Origin: Dirofilaria immitis
Taxonomy: Eukaryota; Nematoda; Chromadorea; Rhabditida; Onchocercidae
Direction of reading: 5' to 3'
DNA: 64,000 nt
NCBI GenBank assembly: GCA_024305405.1
Contig: JAKNDB010000064.1
Location: 1,674,001-1,738,000, forward strand
The position numbers and the translations under genes were made by a program. Below, piece after piece: positions 33,926-47,800 of this stretch (positions are counted from its first letter, which is position 1; every line of letters starts with the position of its first letter). Under the pieces are notes generated by a model. The model saw only the letters and a program-made list of their open reading frames with translations, had not been told where the DNA came from and made no database searches.

Positions 33926-36259
33926 AGTAATTTTTGCTAAATAAAAATTAATATTTTAATAGATTATTTTAATAATAATAATAATAGTAGTTTATTTATC
34001 GAAGTTTTAATTTATTTATTTATTATTTTGATAAATAATTGTTTGAATCTCTAATTTTTTAATTTATTCCAAACTATTTTGAATTTTTCAAAATAAAAAT
34101 TGCTATCATTTTTGTGAAAATTTAAAATAAATAAACTAATTAATATATTTAAGTTAAATTTATAAAAATTAATTAATTGCTTAATTCAATTATTTATATA
34201 TCAAAAATTACTCCTTTCAATAGCACAATTTGATTATTATTTTGTAAGACCTTTTTTTTTGTAATAAAACAAAATTTCATAGATATTTTAGTTTAAAGAA
34301 AAATTTATATTCAATACAAAATATATTTCCTAATTATTGTTATTTCAAAAACAAACAAAACAAAATAAAGAAAGAATGATTGATTGTAAATTATAATTTA
34401 AAATTACATAAACAAAATAAAATTAAATTTAATTTGCGAAATGAAAACAAATTAATTTGAACGAAAATAGAGCTAATTTATCTTTATCTTTATATATTTA
34501 TGAAACTAAGTTGACTTTTGATGTTTCTAAATTGTATGAAAAAATAGAAAAAAAAATCGAAATCTAATCATTTTTAAACTATTCAAATGATGATGATATA
34601 AATATATGTGATAAGGAAGGAAGAATCAACGAATAGGAAAAAAAAATTTTGATGACGATTAGTTCAATAAATGATAAATGATGAAAATTGCAATTACACA
34701 TTATCATTGTATTGTTGAACGAAATATTTTGATAAGTTTTTTTTTCAAAATTAAACTTTCCAAATGAAAAAAAATTTTGATTAAAATAAAATTTAAATTT
34801 TCTAATGAAATAAATTCTAAGAAATTTCAAACAAAATAAATTTACGATAAAATATTGGCTTAATTTTTTTTTTTTTGAAGAAGCAATGATAAAGCGATAA
34901 TTGATAGATAGTATGATGATGCTAGAATGAATTATATAAGTGATTTGAAGATATATTTTTAGATTACATATCATTATTTAATCATAAACTTATACACAAC
35001 AAGCATACTTGAAGTATGATATGATAATAGCTTATTCGTTATCAAAACATCGCATTTATTTTGCATGAATCATTTTTACTTATATCTATCAATAAATTAT
35101 AAACTATGTAATTTTTGCTCTAATGTGATATAATATGATATGATATGTTGTGATTGAAATTTATCAATAAATAATTATGAAAAATGGACGTTATAGAAAT
35201 TAGAAGAAGATAGAAGTTGATGAAAATTATTTAATTTAAAATTTAAAATTAAAAATAAAAATTAGAATATTTGTTTCTGTTTAGAGTGTAGGCTTTAAAA
35301 TTTAAAATTATAAATTAAAATATTTATAATTTTGAAAAATTAAATAAATCAATAAATTACAATCATTTTTCTTTTGTTTAATAAATATTTTCTAATAAAT
35401 ATTTCTTATGCTTAGCTGATATAACAAAATGAATAAAATATTTTTGATTGAAAATAATTTTTTATCGATACTTTTTTTTTTTAAATCAAAAAATATATTC
35501 ATTTTAGGATTTTAACAAAAATTATTTATGCTTAAATATTATATATTAATAAAAATTACTTACGTATTTCTAACATTGATAACATTGATAATGCAAAAAT
35601 TTAGAATTCACATTTACTAATAAGATTATAGGAATTTTATAAATATATCAAAAATTTCTTTAATAAAATGAATAATACTTCCTTTTATTTGCATATCATT
35701 AATTCGAATCATTCTATAGATTTTTATATTAAAATTTTAAATGAAAATTTTTCATATTCAATTATTTATTCTCGCTCGATATAAACATTTCATATGCAAA
35801 TAATGTAAATGATACATACTTGATTAATTTTTAAAAAATTTGAATGATTAAATCAAATTATCTAGCATTTTCATTCATTCATCTATGATAATAATATGCC
35901 ACAGCAAATATCATTTACTACTATTATCAAATGATAAAAGTATTAGAGAAGAAATTTGAAATAAGATTTGATCATTTCATTTGTTATTAAATTATAATCA
36001 TTAATGCTAGATTCTATAATTATTAAAACTTGATTTTTACAATTTATCATTAAAAGATGATTACTATAATTTCACTTGTATCGATACTAATCTAATCAAT
36101 ATTATTGATTTATTGATTAGAATGATAGTAATCTTGTTAAAAATCGTAAAATATTGATTAATTAATTTGCTTCAAAAAAATCATTTAAATTAATAGAGTA
36201 AATTTTGTTTTATCGATTTATAATGATTAATAAACATTATCTTACAACAATTATCATAA

Positions 36260-36266
36260 ACACACC

Positions 36267-36328
<62 letters not shown>

Positions 36329-36352
36329 CACAGCCACTCACACATACACACA
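36260..36352. repeat. CA microsatellite
   Basis: About 30 CA units, then imperfect CA-rich sequence. The Thr-His frame across it is an artefact. Confidence 0.97.
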
Positions 36353-36819
36353 GATATATACAAATGTATAACTCAAGAATGTTTTGTAAACAACCAACAA
36401 ATGTTTTAAATCAAAATATTTGATTTAAAATAATTAATTTTTAGTAGTAATAAATTATTTGATAATTTTGAGAACAAAAATAATTTATTATAAATTTATT
36501 GCATAAAATAATAGTATTATAATTAATTAATAGCTAAAAATATCTTTTATTATTATTCGAAATAATGAATGATTAAAAAAATTTGAACTTTTTTTTCTTT
36601 TTAATAAAAAATAATTATTAACTTTTGTTTTGAATTTAATTTCAATTTATTTTATCAAAGTATAAAATCAATGACGAATATATTATGATTGAAAGGACTG
36701 ATTCATTTTTTTTCATATACGACAAAAATAGCAAAATAAAATTTTGCTATTTAATTCATTGATAGACAAAAAAATATATATATATAAATTTCAAATTTAT
36801 TCCAAGATAAACTTTTTTC

Positions 36820-36850
36820 TCCTCTCTCTCTCTCTCTCTCTTTCTATCTC
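36820..36850. repeat. CT microsatellite
   Basis: Short CT run with a TTTCTATC end. Confidence 0.85.
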
Positions 36851-39274
36851 TCACAATTTTAATAAATATTCGTTCGATAACAAAAATCTCGAGAAGCTAA
36901 ATTTGAAGATAAAACTTTTCAAATAAATTATTGGACAAATTGAAAAAGTGGACGAATTCCTTCCTTATAAAGTTTTATATTTTATAAAAAAACAGATAAA
37001 TTCAATGAACAAATTAATCAGATATTCAAATATGAGAAAGATTATAAAATTATCAATGAAAAATTTTATAATGCAATAAAAAAAAGAAAGAATTAGAAAT
37101 AAAAATTTTAGAAAAGTAAAAATATCCAAATATATAAATTGATATATCAATCCATTCATTCATTCATTTATTCTATGCCTAAGTTTAAATAAAAACAAAT
37201 AAAATAATTTTGCTTATCATAACAAAATTTTTTTATCAATTTCAAATATTATTAAGGATGCTATGGAAAAGATGCTACAAGAAAGTAATATTTGTCATTT
37301 GATAAAGATTGACATTTTTATCAAATTGCAAATGTTTTATGATGAATAGCTTTTTTTTCTAATGTTTCTATTTTACAACTTATTTTCTTTGAGAGAAAAA
37401 AATGTGGAGATTACATTTATCATATTTTGTATCAAATTTTGAGAACACAAAAAAAAGAAATGGAAAAATTTTTCTTCAAATAAACAATTTTTTTTGTTTT
37501 CAAAAAGTCAATTTAAAAAAAAAGAAATTTACCGAAAAGAAAAAGAAATTTTTGCAATCAAACAAAATAATTTGTTGGAAAAAGAAATAAATTTTTTTCC
37601 TAAAAAAAAAAATTAATAAAATATCAAATAGCAATTATTTGTTTATTTAATTTTTGATTTTCTTTTAATAAAAATTTTTAAAATTTTCATTTAATACTTT
37701 TTTTTGTTAATAAAATTTTTTATTAAAAAAATGATATTTGATTTATTAAAAATAGAAAAAGCTTAAAATCATTTAATATGAAATTAGTAAAAATGTAATA
37801 TGATGATGAGATTTTTCACAATCATAATATATATATATATATCAAAATGATTAGAAATAATTATCGGATGGAATAGAGGTAAAAATGAATTTATTGAAGA
37901 ATCTCGTCAGAAAATACCAGTCTTGGCAATCATTATAATTAATTTCTCTTTTTGCTGCTTCATTAACTAATCAGTCATTTACAATCCTAATAATAATACA
38001 TCATTAAATCATGATTATCGTCATCATCATAGGCATCATCATCATTATTTGCTTTCATTAAATATTGATTTTAATAAATATTCGTCACAATCATTAACAA
38101 CATTTGCATCCTCATTATCTGATAAATCTCATTTATGATACTACAAATACTAAAAGTAGCAATTATTACAAAAATATTTGTTAAATAATTGGAAAAATCC
38201 TATATGCTAAAAATATTTTTTAACATAATAAGAATAAAATTATCATAAATCATATAGCATAATAATGATAAAATCATAATCTTATTTTTTTAAAAATAAT
38301 TTCGAATATTTCCTATTATTCAATTATAATGACGATAATATTTCATAGAGAATGTTTGAAATGTCTCGAAGCATTTTTTCTAATAAATTTAGGCAATTAA
38401 TTATTAATTAAACTTATTCTAATTAATTAAATTTTCTATTTTGAGATATCTAAAATTTCAATTAATTTATTCAAATAAATCTTGTAATATATTTTTTCAA
38501 TTTCTCTTAAGAAATAAATTTATTCTAATCCAAACTATTGCAATATAAGAAGAAAAAAAGACTTATATTTGAATAGTCTCATTAAAAAAGCCTAATTTTA
38601 TCATAAACTTCTATCTATCTGATATCTTTATCAATTATCAATAAACGATATAAGAGATTTTGAATAAATAATACAAATTAGCATTGTTGCACAAATTTAA
38701 TGCTTATTTTAATGATATTGCGAAGAGTGCAAGAAATGAAAATACTAATTTTATCATAATTTTATCAATAAAAATGGATTATTCAACTGATAAAGTTTAT
38801 TTTAAATATTGCAAAATGATTATTTAAAGTATTGAGTTAATCACTTTACTCAATATTATATTGAAGAAAATTCTTCTATCAAAATATTTCAAAAATTAGT
38901 TATATTCTAGAAACATTTTAACATATAATCTATCATATCATATTGTTAGTTAGCTAAATTAGAAAAGATAAATCATTCACTTTCTCAACTAATCATTTTA
39001 TATCAGTACTTCAAAAATTGATCTATGATTGTTTGATAATAATTCATTGAATGAAATGAAAAATATAGCAAATTGACAAAGATAAAATCAAATTGATAAG
39101 GATAAAATCGAAATAATTATAAGGTTCTAAATAATAATATATATATATATATGCTAATGATAAAATAGACTATTGTCCTTTATGTTAAATGCTTTAATGC
39201 AGCTGTTAGCTTATATTTCTAATTTTCAATTCGATCGGTCGGTCAGTTGGATCATTTTGATCTTATACTATTGC

Positions 39275-39282
39275 TGACGTCA
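39275..39282. promoter_or_regulatory. Full palindromic CRE site (TGACGTCA)
   Basis: An exact cAMP-response-element palindrome in the most complex patch of the 15 kb gap (about 39160-39400). One 8-bp match in a window this size is not strong evidence of function. No adjacent start codon uses it obviously. Confidence 0.2.
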
Positions 39283-40441
39283 ATTGAATGAGTAAAATGA
39301 TCTCTCAGAAATGGATTGATTGTTACGATTGTTGTTTTGCGAATCATATAAATCGTATTATCATTTGCTACATTCAATAAGCATAATTCATTCATTCATT
39401 TCATTCATCTTTATTGTGAAATAATTCTATAAAATTATATTATTTATTCATCAAATAATTTAATATAAATTTTAAATGATAGTAACAAATTTGAATATAT
39501 TTAAAGTTAAAATGAAACAATGCTATTACGGATGATAAATAATAATTATTTTTAATTGTTTATTTACAATCAATAATTTTAGAGCGATAATTACAATCAA
39601 TTAATCAATTATGTAATGAATAAATCAAACATTTGAAATACAATAGAAAATTTAGTTATTTTACTAAAATAGCACTATGATAAGATTTGATTAAATGATA
39701 ATGTAAATGATAATTTAATTTACGAATAAATTTTCGTTCATGCGTTTTTCACTGATTAATATTGATTAATAATCCAAACTAATAAATAATTATTGTTATG
39801 ATTTTATTATTACCATCCTTTGCCAGGATAATCTCGATGTAGTTGATAAGATAAAACTAGAAGAGTGAAAAGTTTGACAAATAATATTGATGAAAATATG
39901 CAGTTTACACTGCAAAATCATAATGTCATATTCGAAAATAAACTCTTTCATTTATAGTTTAAAAATTTATAAATTCATAGTTTCATTTTCGATAAATAAT
40001 AATTTATTTGTGTTCACCAATTTAAATTACACATTTTTAGTTTCAATTTTTTCGAAAAGAAAAAAAAGTTTTGTTATCTAAACGAAAAAAAATCGATCAC
40101 AACAAACTGATAATGATAATATGCAAACTCTCGATCATAATTTATCATATCATATACATGAATATTTACACTATAAAATGCATAATTATATATAGAATTA
40201 CTATTCACATTTATAATATTATTATTTGATTAAAATATGATAGAATTCAAATAATTCAATCGCTAATTTGTTCATTCAAACGATTTATCCTTAAAACATA
40301 ACGATTTAAGTATGAAATGCAATATAATAAAATAATAAAAAACTAATGAAAAATATCATTGAGTGATAAGCAAATTTCCTTTTAAAAGAAAAGAAAAATA
40401 AAATATTATCATAATTTTTGATTAAAACAATCAAATTGGCA

Positions 40442-42102
40442 TTAAATGGAAGAAGTCTTACCAGTGATACTTTGTTCTCGAACAAAAGTATAATCGTATA
40501 TAGCATGTTGATTCAATGGTGACATCACCGTCGAAAAGATTGTTAGGCTATAAAATGTATGTAAAGAATTTTTTTCTTTTTATTATTATTTGAATAATGA
40601 TTGAATTTAAGCGTTAGATATGATAAAGAGGAAAATTCTAGATATGATCAATTTTACTACATCTTTTTTGTTTGTATGTAAATCTTTTGTTATTGGAAAA
40701 TTTTTGGTTTTTCCTAATTCATAGATAGTTATGAGAAAACAGTAAAGCATAAAAATGCAATCAGTATGAGTAATTAAAATTATTTTAATGATCTAATTAA
40801 CTTATGTGATTTATTGGTTTGCTAATAAAATTTATTTGTATTTGTTCAAAGAAACGAAAAAAACTTATCTAGCAAGAATTATATGATTTATTGAGCTAAA
40901 ATTATTGCTTATTTTTTCAAAAAAGACATTACTTTTTTCCTAAATTTTCAATAAATATTTTTATTACAAAAAAGACTTACTTATTTTCAACTGGATGAAT
41001 TGAAAGAATTTGTAGCATCGTTTCATATGTTATGGCATTTCTACCAATCCATCGAAGTGCTTTTTCTGCTGTTTTTCTAAAAAAAAAAAAAAAAAATAGC
41101 GATTTTATCATATTACTATTTCTTGAAAAAATCCCGAGTATTATCCAGAACCATAGGCCTTATTTAATACTTTTTAATAGCATTAAATTTCTTATAGACT
41201 TAATACTTCATTTTTTAAATTTTGAAATACAATTTAATATTTAGAACAAACCGACGTTTATCCTTATCAACTTTCCAATGATCAAAATTGGTCACCACTA
41301 GAAACCATTGATCCTTATCGGGATCGGTACATTCTAGATCTGCGGTTTTCCAGCGATTTCTATAAGAAATTTTAAAGATTATAAAACTGAATAAGTTGAA
41401 ATAAAAACTATAATTTGAAGTGAACTAAATATACTTTTTATCAGACAGTAAAATAATGAAACCTTGTTATGATACAGGCTTGTCCTGATTTAGTACCAGC
41501 TATGATCAAATATGATGGAGCTACAAAATGTTCTTTCATCAACAAATCTCTTGCTTCTTCAAATGTATCTTTCTCTTCGAGAGCCTATAATACGAAAGAA
41601 TTGGAAAAAAGTTAGAACAAATATTCGCCATAGTTAGATCAAGGATAACCGCAGCATCTTATCTATTTCTTCTAAACTTTCAACATCCAAATTCGGGATT
41701 TGAATTTAAAATTTAGTACCGCTTAACTGATCGGAATTTTTCAAATTCTAGTGTCATCGAACGAATATTTGAACTTTTCATACCATTCGGATAGTGAATG
41801 TCACTGGCCTTTTAAATTGAGTGTAAAATTCCATTAGAATTGTATCGATGTAAGCTCCAGAATCTTAAAAAAAACAAAAAGATGAATATAAAAACTTGGA
41901 GATTTTGAAGATTAACTCTTATAATGTAAAAGAATGTTAAAAATTGATAATTTAATTACTAACAACGTTCATTAAGACTGATCGAAAATGCACCATGTTT
42001 TTGTCCAGTACATAAGCCAACATGTAATACGAAAGTTACGGCAGTATAAAGTATCTAAAATTATTTTTAAATGACATATATATATGTATATTCTAAGATT
42101 TT

Positions 42103-42185
<83 letters not shown>

Positions 42186-43455
42186 TTTTAGATGATTGAA
42201 ATCGTTTGTAATATTAGTGAAAAGAATATTGCCATAAATTTGAGAAAGGATTAATTTGAATTAATTTCAAAAACAAAAAAACTACATAAATACAATCTTA
42301 CATTTCCATCTCGTGTGAAGTCAGCAATAATTGTTAAATTTTGAAGAAGTGAGGCCATATTAAAATCTAAATTTCTACCATGTATTATTCGGCCATTATA
42401 ATCTTCTGCAACAATAGATGTACAACCAACGTTTGTTGTTATGCTGAAATTTTTTTTTTTTTTGCTTCAATTTTAATTTTATTTTATCAGAAAAAAATAC
42501 AGATAGTATAAATGATTGAAAGTAATAGAATCATCAAAAAATTAAGATTTATGAATTACCGTAATATTAATGAATAGAAATATATATATATATTTGAATA
42601 ATATCATAAATTACATTATACTAAATAAAATAACAAAAAAGAAACTGAACTGTTTACGATCGAAAGCAGAAATATCATATAGTATATTCATACCTATAAC
42701 TTCACCAATACGAAGACCACTTCGTTCCGCAATACCTAAAAATAAGCATTAGAAAAATATTTTATTTCGAACTTTTATCTTAGCTAAAATCGGCTAACTA
42801 AATAAGAATTAATTAATTGATACAGAAGTTTTGTATTAATTCAATGTAAGTATAGTAGAGGAGGTAATTTCTAAAAAAAAAAAATCTCATATATATGCTT
42901 TTCAAGTTATTTATATGCTAGCATTTTTATTACTCAAATTTAATTTATCTTTCCAATATGATCATAATAATTGCTATAAATTAAGAAAAAAAAAAAAGAA
43001 AAAACCTCGCATTTCTTGAGCATATTCTTCTGGGAATTCTCTGAACAAAATTTTCTCATCAATCCACCATATTATTGGGCGTAGAAATTTTGGCACATAA
43101 TGGCTAAAAATGTATAAATTTATAAAGAAAAATATAAATTTTTTCATTGCTTATCAATTTAGAAGAACAAAACGATAAAAAGAATTTTTGATTTAAGCAA
43201 ATTTCGATAATTATCATTTGTAAAATCATTTAAAATATCATTATAAATGTTTATTTATTATTAACTTGATTGTTTCAATAACTGCCGGAAGAAACTTCTA
43301 TGCTCATCGATAATTTTATCCCAACGATTTTCTGGAGCTATATCCAAATTTATCGTATAACGTGATGGAATACGATCGCCATAACTCAAATTTACGATGC
43401 AAATTAATAAAAACGAAGATGAAACGAATATTGTTGTCATTGTTTGGATAAGCAT
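40442..43455 (-). CDS. Acid ceramidase / N-acylethanolamine acid amidase family hydrolase
   Basis: Secreted or lysosomal N-terminal-nucleophile amidase cleaving ceramides or N-acylethanolamines. Ten exons: 43266-43455, 43006-43103, 42651 or 42658-42735, 42302-42443, 41964-42054, 41784-41863, 41463-41584, 41252-41359, 40981-41076, 40442-40547. A signal peptide precedes PSRYTINLDIAPENRWDKI. The nucleophile is the Cys of VGCTSIVAED (about residue 132), where the precursor normally self-cleaves. HGRNLDF, LNERYSGAY, APSYLIIAGT, ACIITRNRW and TNFDHW are family landmarks. Exon 1 seems one base short (plus A 43292-43294): with it, HRSFLPAVIETIN runs in phase into HYVPKFL. The end of exon 3 is ambiguous between two donors. 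Predicted about 372 residues, between human NAAA and ASAH1. The substrate cannot be told from sequence. An acceptor 20 bases before the ATG is a likely trans-splice site. Confidence 0.93.
42098..42182. repeat. AT dinucleotide microsatellite
   Basis: About 40 AT units inside ASAH-like intron 4, self-complementary and able to extrude a cruciform. Confidence 0.97.
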
Positions 43456-43475
43456 CGATATGTTTTTTTTTTAAG

Positions 43476-43486
43476 CTGTAAAAAAA
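43476..43486 (-). other. Likely trans-splice acceptor of the amidase gene
   Basis: TTTTTTTACAG on the minus strand, ending 20 bases before the ATG at 43455, with no upstream exon visible. Inference. Confidence 0.5.
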
Positions 43487-44640
43487 AAATAAAAAACAAA
43501 GAAAAATAAAATTAATGAATGAAAATTTTATATATCACATTAATTAATTAATTAATTCGACCTTTCAATTTAATTATTTCTATAATTCATTCCTTTTTTT
43601 TCCTCCATCTTCTCCGGTTCGTAGAAATTTCTACAAATCTCGAGAACCAATAAATTTTATTTTATTCCAATAACGAAAAAAAAACCTTCATAATTTAATT
43701 ATTTTTATATGAAAGTTTTTGTTTTTCTTTTGTCAAAAAAAATTTTTAAGAAAATATTTCTTAAAAAAATTTCAATATCGTTAAGAATTCGATATAAAGA
43801 TCGATCGTTTTTTTTTTTATTTCGAAGAATGCAATTTTAATCGATTGATTCATTGTTACTAATATATAAGCAAAATCATTAACACTATATTGAAGTGAAG
43901 AATTGATTTCAAATTTTCATTTCGAATTATTATTTTAATTTCGTATTTGTTATTTCAATTTTGTATTTCAATTTATACAATAGCAATGGAAATTTTCTTT
44001 TGCTTTTTCTTAGTTTTACGTATTGCTGAAAATAAAAAAAAAACCAAAAATGATAGTAATAATTTTAGATACGAATAATTTTTACTGTAAACTTTACAGT
44101 AGACTTTACAGTAAGCGTTTAGTAATGAAATAAAAATTTAGCATTTTAAAAATGCAATATCATTTTTTTCTTTTTACCAAATAATCACCGACATACTTTT
44201 GTTTTTTTCCTTTTTTTTTTAAATTTGAGAGAAAATTCTGATTTTGAAATATCTAAGAAAAGTTTTTGATAATGCGGGAATGGAAAAAAATCAATAGTTG
44301 TTACAATTACATTTGATAAAATGGAGTATTACAAAGCTATTTGGAATCAAATTTAAAAATAGTTTTTAAAAAGAATTTTTTTAGAAAATTAAGCAATAGC
44401 ATTAATTATCATCGATTGATAACAACATTGAGCATTTATCTATCATCGATTGATAACATCATTTATCTTATTTTGATTGTGAGTTTAAAAAAGAAATGAA
44501 ACATTTTCCTTAATTTTTTAAGTTACAATTTTTTCTTTTCCTTCCCACATTTCAACATTAACTTTTTATGAAATAAAAATTTCTAATTGAGAGAGAGAAA
44601 GACAAAATATGAGAAAAAAAAATTTGCTAAACCAAAAAGA

Positions 44641-44855
44641 TGGCCGGTCCTCTTATTAATTTAGGGTTGAAGTAAGTAAATGCTGGTTTCGACACGATGA
44701 TTTTCTGTCGATATCGTCCGGTAGTTTGCAAGAAATTTGTCGGCTTTCGAGACGGAAAGATATGGGAGGGAATGAAGCACGTAGCGGATAGCTTATCTCG
44801 AGATTTAATTTTTAAACTAAGTAATTTAGAGCAAAAGGATATGAATCGATCATGA
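44641..44855 (+). other. Leader region of sql-1 with upstream reading frames
   Basis: Before the sql-1 start there is a patch of higher complexity. An ATG at 44641 reads MAGPLINLGLK then TAA. The same frame then stays open, with an ATG reading MIFCRYRPVVCKKF, until a TGA that overlaps the sql-1 ATG by four bases. A donor-like GAA|GTAAGT follows MAGPLINLGL. This may be an outron or 5' UTR with upstream ORFs, or the first exon of an unidentified transcript. I do not recognise the peptides. Confidence 0.3.
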
Positions 44856-47800
44856 GCTCTTGGTTACGTAACATTCAGGGACAATTATCGGAATTCGCAT
44901 CTGAAGTACTAAATGAGGCTACTGAAGAAGTGAATGATCCGGAAAGTGAATTACAGGTTTGCTAATTAATTGGATCTAATCTATTCATATTTTTATAACA
45001 ACTTTTTTTGTATAAAATTAATTTCCTTATATTACTAGTATTATTTATTATTTTTGTTCCTATTGTTGTTATCATTTTTTCCGTATTTTATGAAGCTTCA
45101 ATTCATTTTTTTTTCTTATCATGTTATCACTGTTGTTCTTCAGAAATATGAGACAGTTTTTTGGTGGTAATTGGATGGTACTTTTTTGATATTATTATTA
45201 ATGCCGCATTGCTATAATTTGCAAAACTTTTAGATAAATCTTTTAATCCATGCGTATAAATAATGCATAATTGTTTTAAGGTTACTAGGAAGAAACTTTT
45301 GGAAGCAGAGAAAGAACTTAGTACCGAAAAAGAAAATGTGCAAAGATTAAAACGGAGAATTGATATTCTCGAGGAAGAACTTTATGCGAAGAATCTCGAA
45401 CTAGATGCTGTAAATGAGAAATATACTGATGTGGTTGTAAATCGTGACATACAAATTCGTGAGCTGCAGGTATTATACTGAGATGATATATGCTGCACAT
45501 CATTGCTTTCTTTATGACCACATTTAATATCTTTTTGGTTTTCTTTTTTTTTTTTTAATTTCAGTTTGAGCATTTTTAAACAACACATCTTATTTTGATA
45601 TGAAATTTGAAAAAAAAAGCTAAATATTTTATCGTCCAAGGAAACTTACATTGACTAACTTCTTATTTGAGAAGTAATCAAAGCTTTACTTGTAACAATG
45701 TTAAGATTTATATTTTTGGGATAATTTGAGTTTTGATTTTGCAGTATTTTCTTTTATTTATGAAAAATTAAGTTGTAGGCAGAATTAGAACGAACACATC
45801 ATACGGTTCATCAAGAATCATTAAGTGATGGAGAAGAAGATGGTTTTTTCCAGCGAATAGCGCTCGTATTGCGCGCATGAAAGATGAAATTGATCAGCTG
45901 CGTAAGGAAGCCGCGCACTGGAAACGTATTGTTAATGAACAGTCAGAAAAAGTGATGGTCTGAAGGTTTGCTTGTTTAAGCTCTGAATTATTTTTAGACT
46001 CTGGAATTATGGTTTTAATTATTACTGATGACATTATTATATTATGACTTATTTCTTAGAATAAATTTTTGTCTTGACATATCTCTTTAGCTATTTTATG
46101 TAATAATTCAAAAAATTTATTCGGTGTTTTTATGTTTGTAGATATCAGAATTGGAACAGATTTTGGCTGAACAAAAATGAAATTTGAAAATGAAGTTGCG
46201 GCTTTAATTATTGCTCATAATGAAAAGATCGCAGAATTGAAAAATTTGAATCAAGAAAGCAGGGTTAGTGATACTTAAATGTCCTTCATAATATATTATT
46301 TATAATGATATCTCCGAACCACTGGATATTTTTACTACATGTCGATATCGTTAAAATACAATTACACTAGATCCAGTTATTATATTCTAGCTTATTGGTC
46401 TATGATGATTTTAAATTTAGCCTTATTATTATGCTGGTCATTCCATATGGAAATTTATAAGTCAAAATGTTATTGATTTTCTGCTATTGTATTTGTGAAG
46501 CATGCTAGCGGTTTTTTGTTCTAAGTTAAATAATCAAAATATCATAAAGAAGGTTGCTATTTCGACTGTGTGATCATTTTCTCTATGAAAAGTATAATTA
46601 GACATTAATAGTTTTATATAATTGAGTCATGAATCTATGAATTTATTTGCTGTTTTTAAGACAAATACTGAATTTGCAATAAAGTTCTAGAATGCCAATG
46701 AAAGAGCAGAAAATCCAGAATTCTGTAACGAACAACATGTTTCGGCGAATGACACCTGCACAGAACAAATACGCTTGTTGACGGAAGAACGGGATCTGTT
46801 ATTGGCAAAAGTGAGATCTGTAGTAATTCAAATTTCTAACAATGTTTATTTTTACAAAAGTTTTTAATCCTTATTTTGCATTGCTCACTTTTACAGTACT
46901 GAATATTGATTCGGACAATTGATTATTTAATAGTTTTTAGAATTTTCAATTGCTCATTTATAGCGTAATTATCATTATATCTATCATTTGTAGTTTTTTT
47001 GTTAATTCGAGAAAAAAAAGATGAAATTGAAGATCAAGTGTGTACAAGAAGAAAATGAAATGCAAAAGATCAAGTAGACAAGTTGACTTTTCAAGCTGTT
47101 GATAAAGTACTTAGTGAACGATTGAATGAACTGGAGCAACAACGCGGAAATTTACAGAAGCAATTGGATACAGCAGAAGAGGAAATTATTGAGAAAAAGT
47201 TGGTATTTTCGCTACTGTACTAGTTAACAACGAATTTATTAAGCTATGTTCCATGCTTCAGTGCATTATAATTCTCAGATATTAAAACAGTTTTTTTTTA
47301 GAAAAATCAGATATAATCATTACTAAAAGGTGAAACATTTAAAATCTTATGAGAATCAATCGTTATTAAAGTTTTTCACTGCAAATGATTTCTGACTTTT
47401 AATGTTTGACTTCATAATTTTATAAATTAGTCTAGTCTTTTATGGTAAAGTTTTTTTACAGTTCCCGTCTTTCTCAGTTACAAACTGAAGTAGACGAAGT
47501 GCATTATCTTATCGATGTGCAACGTGAAAAATTTGAAAATGAAATTACTGGCGAGAAGGAACACAACAGGTAATATTATACTGAGCTTAATTTCGTTGAA
47601 CTGTAAAACGTAATTCTAATTCTTAATTTCTTTACAGAGCAAAAATCAAAGAATTACAAAGAGAAGTGGAGGAATTACAATTGCTAGTGAATTCTCACGA
47701 AGAAAACAAATGCAATGAGGAGTCAAAGATGGCGGAAACCATTGAAGAGCTCAATAATCAAATTGAGAAATGGCGAGAACAAGCGGAAGTTTCGGAACAT

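Larger units (their letters stand above)
25512..40441. other. Gene-free interval of about 15 kb
   Basis: No exon I can support on either strand. The longest open frames (for example 34579-34974, 32179-32394) are of AT-rich composition, with no recognisable motif and no splice context. The interval carries several local tandem duplications, microsatellites and palindromes, listed separately. One patch at about 39160-39400 is of higher sequence complexity. Confidence 0.6.

Noticed and set aside
36205..36423. Open frame with a Thr-His repeat
   Set aside because: Produced by the CA microsatellite.
44641..44673. MAGPLINLGLK as first exon of a separate gene
   Set aside because: A good donor-like site follows, but no matching downstream exon was found on the plus strand; kept only as a leader-region observation.
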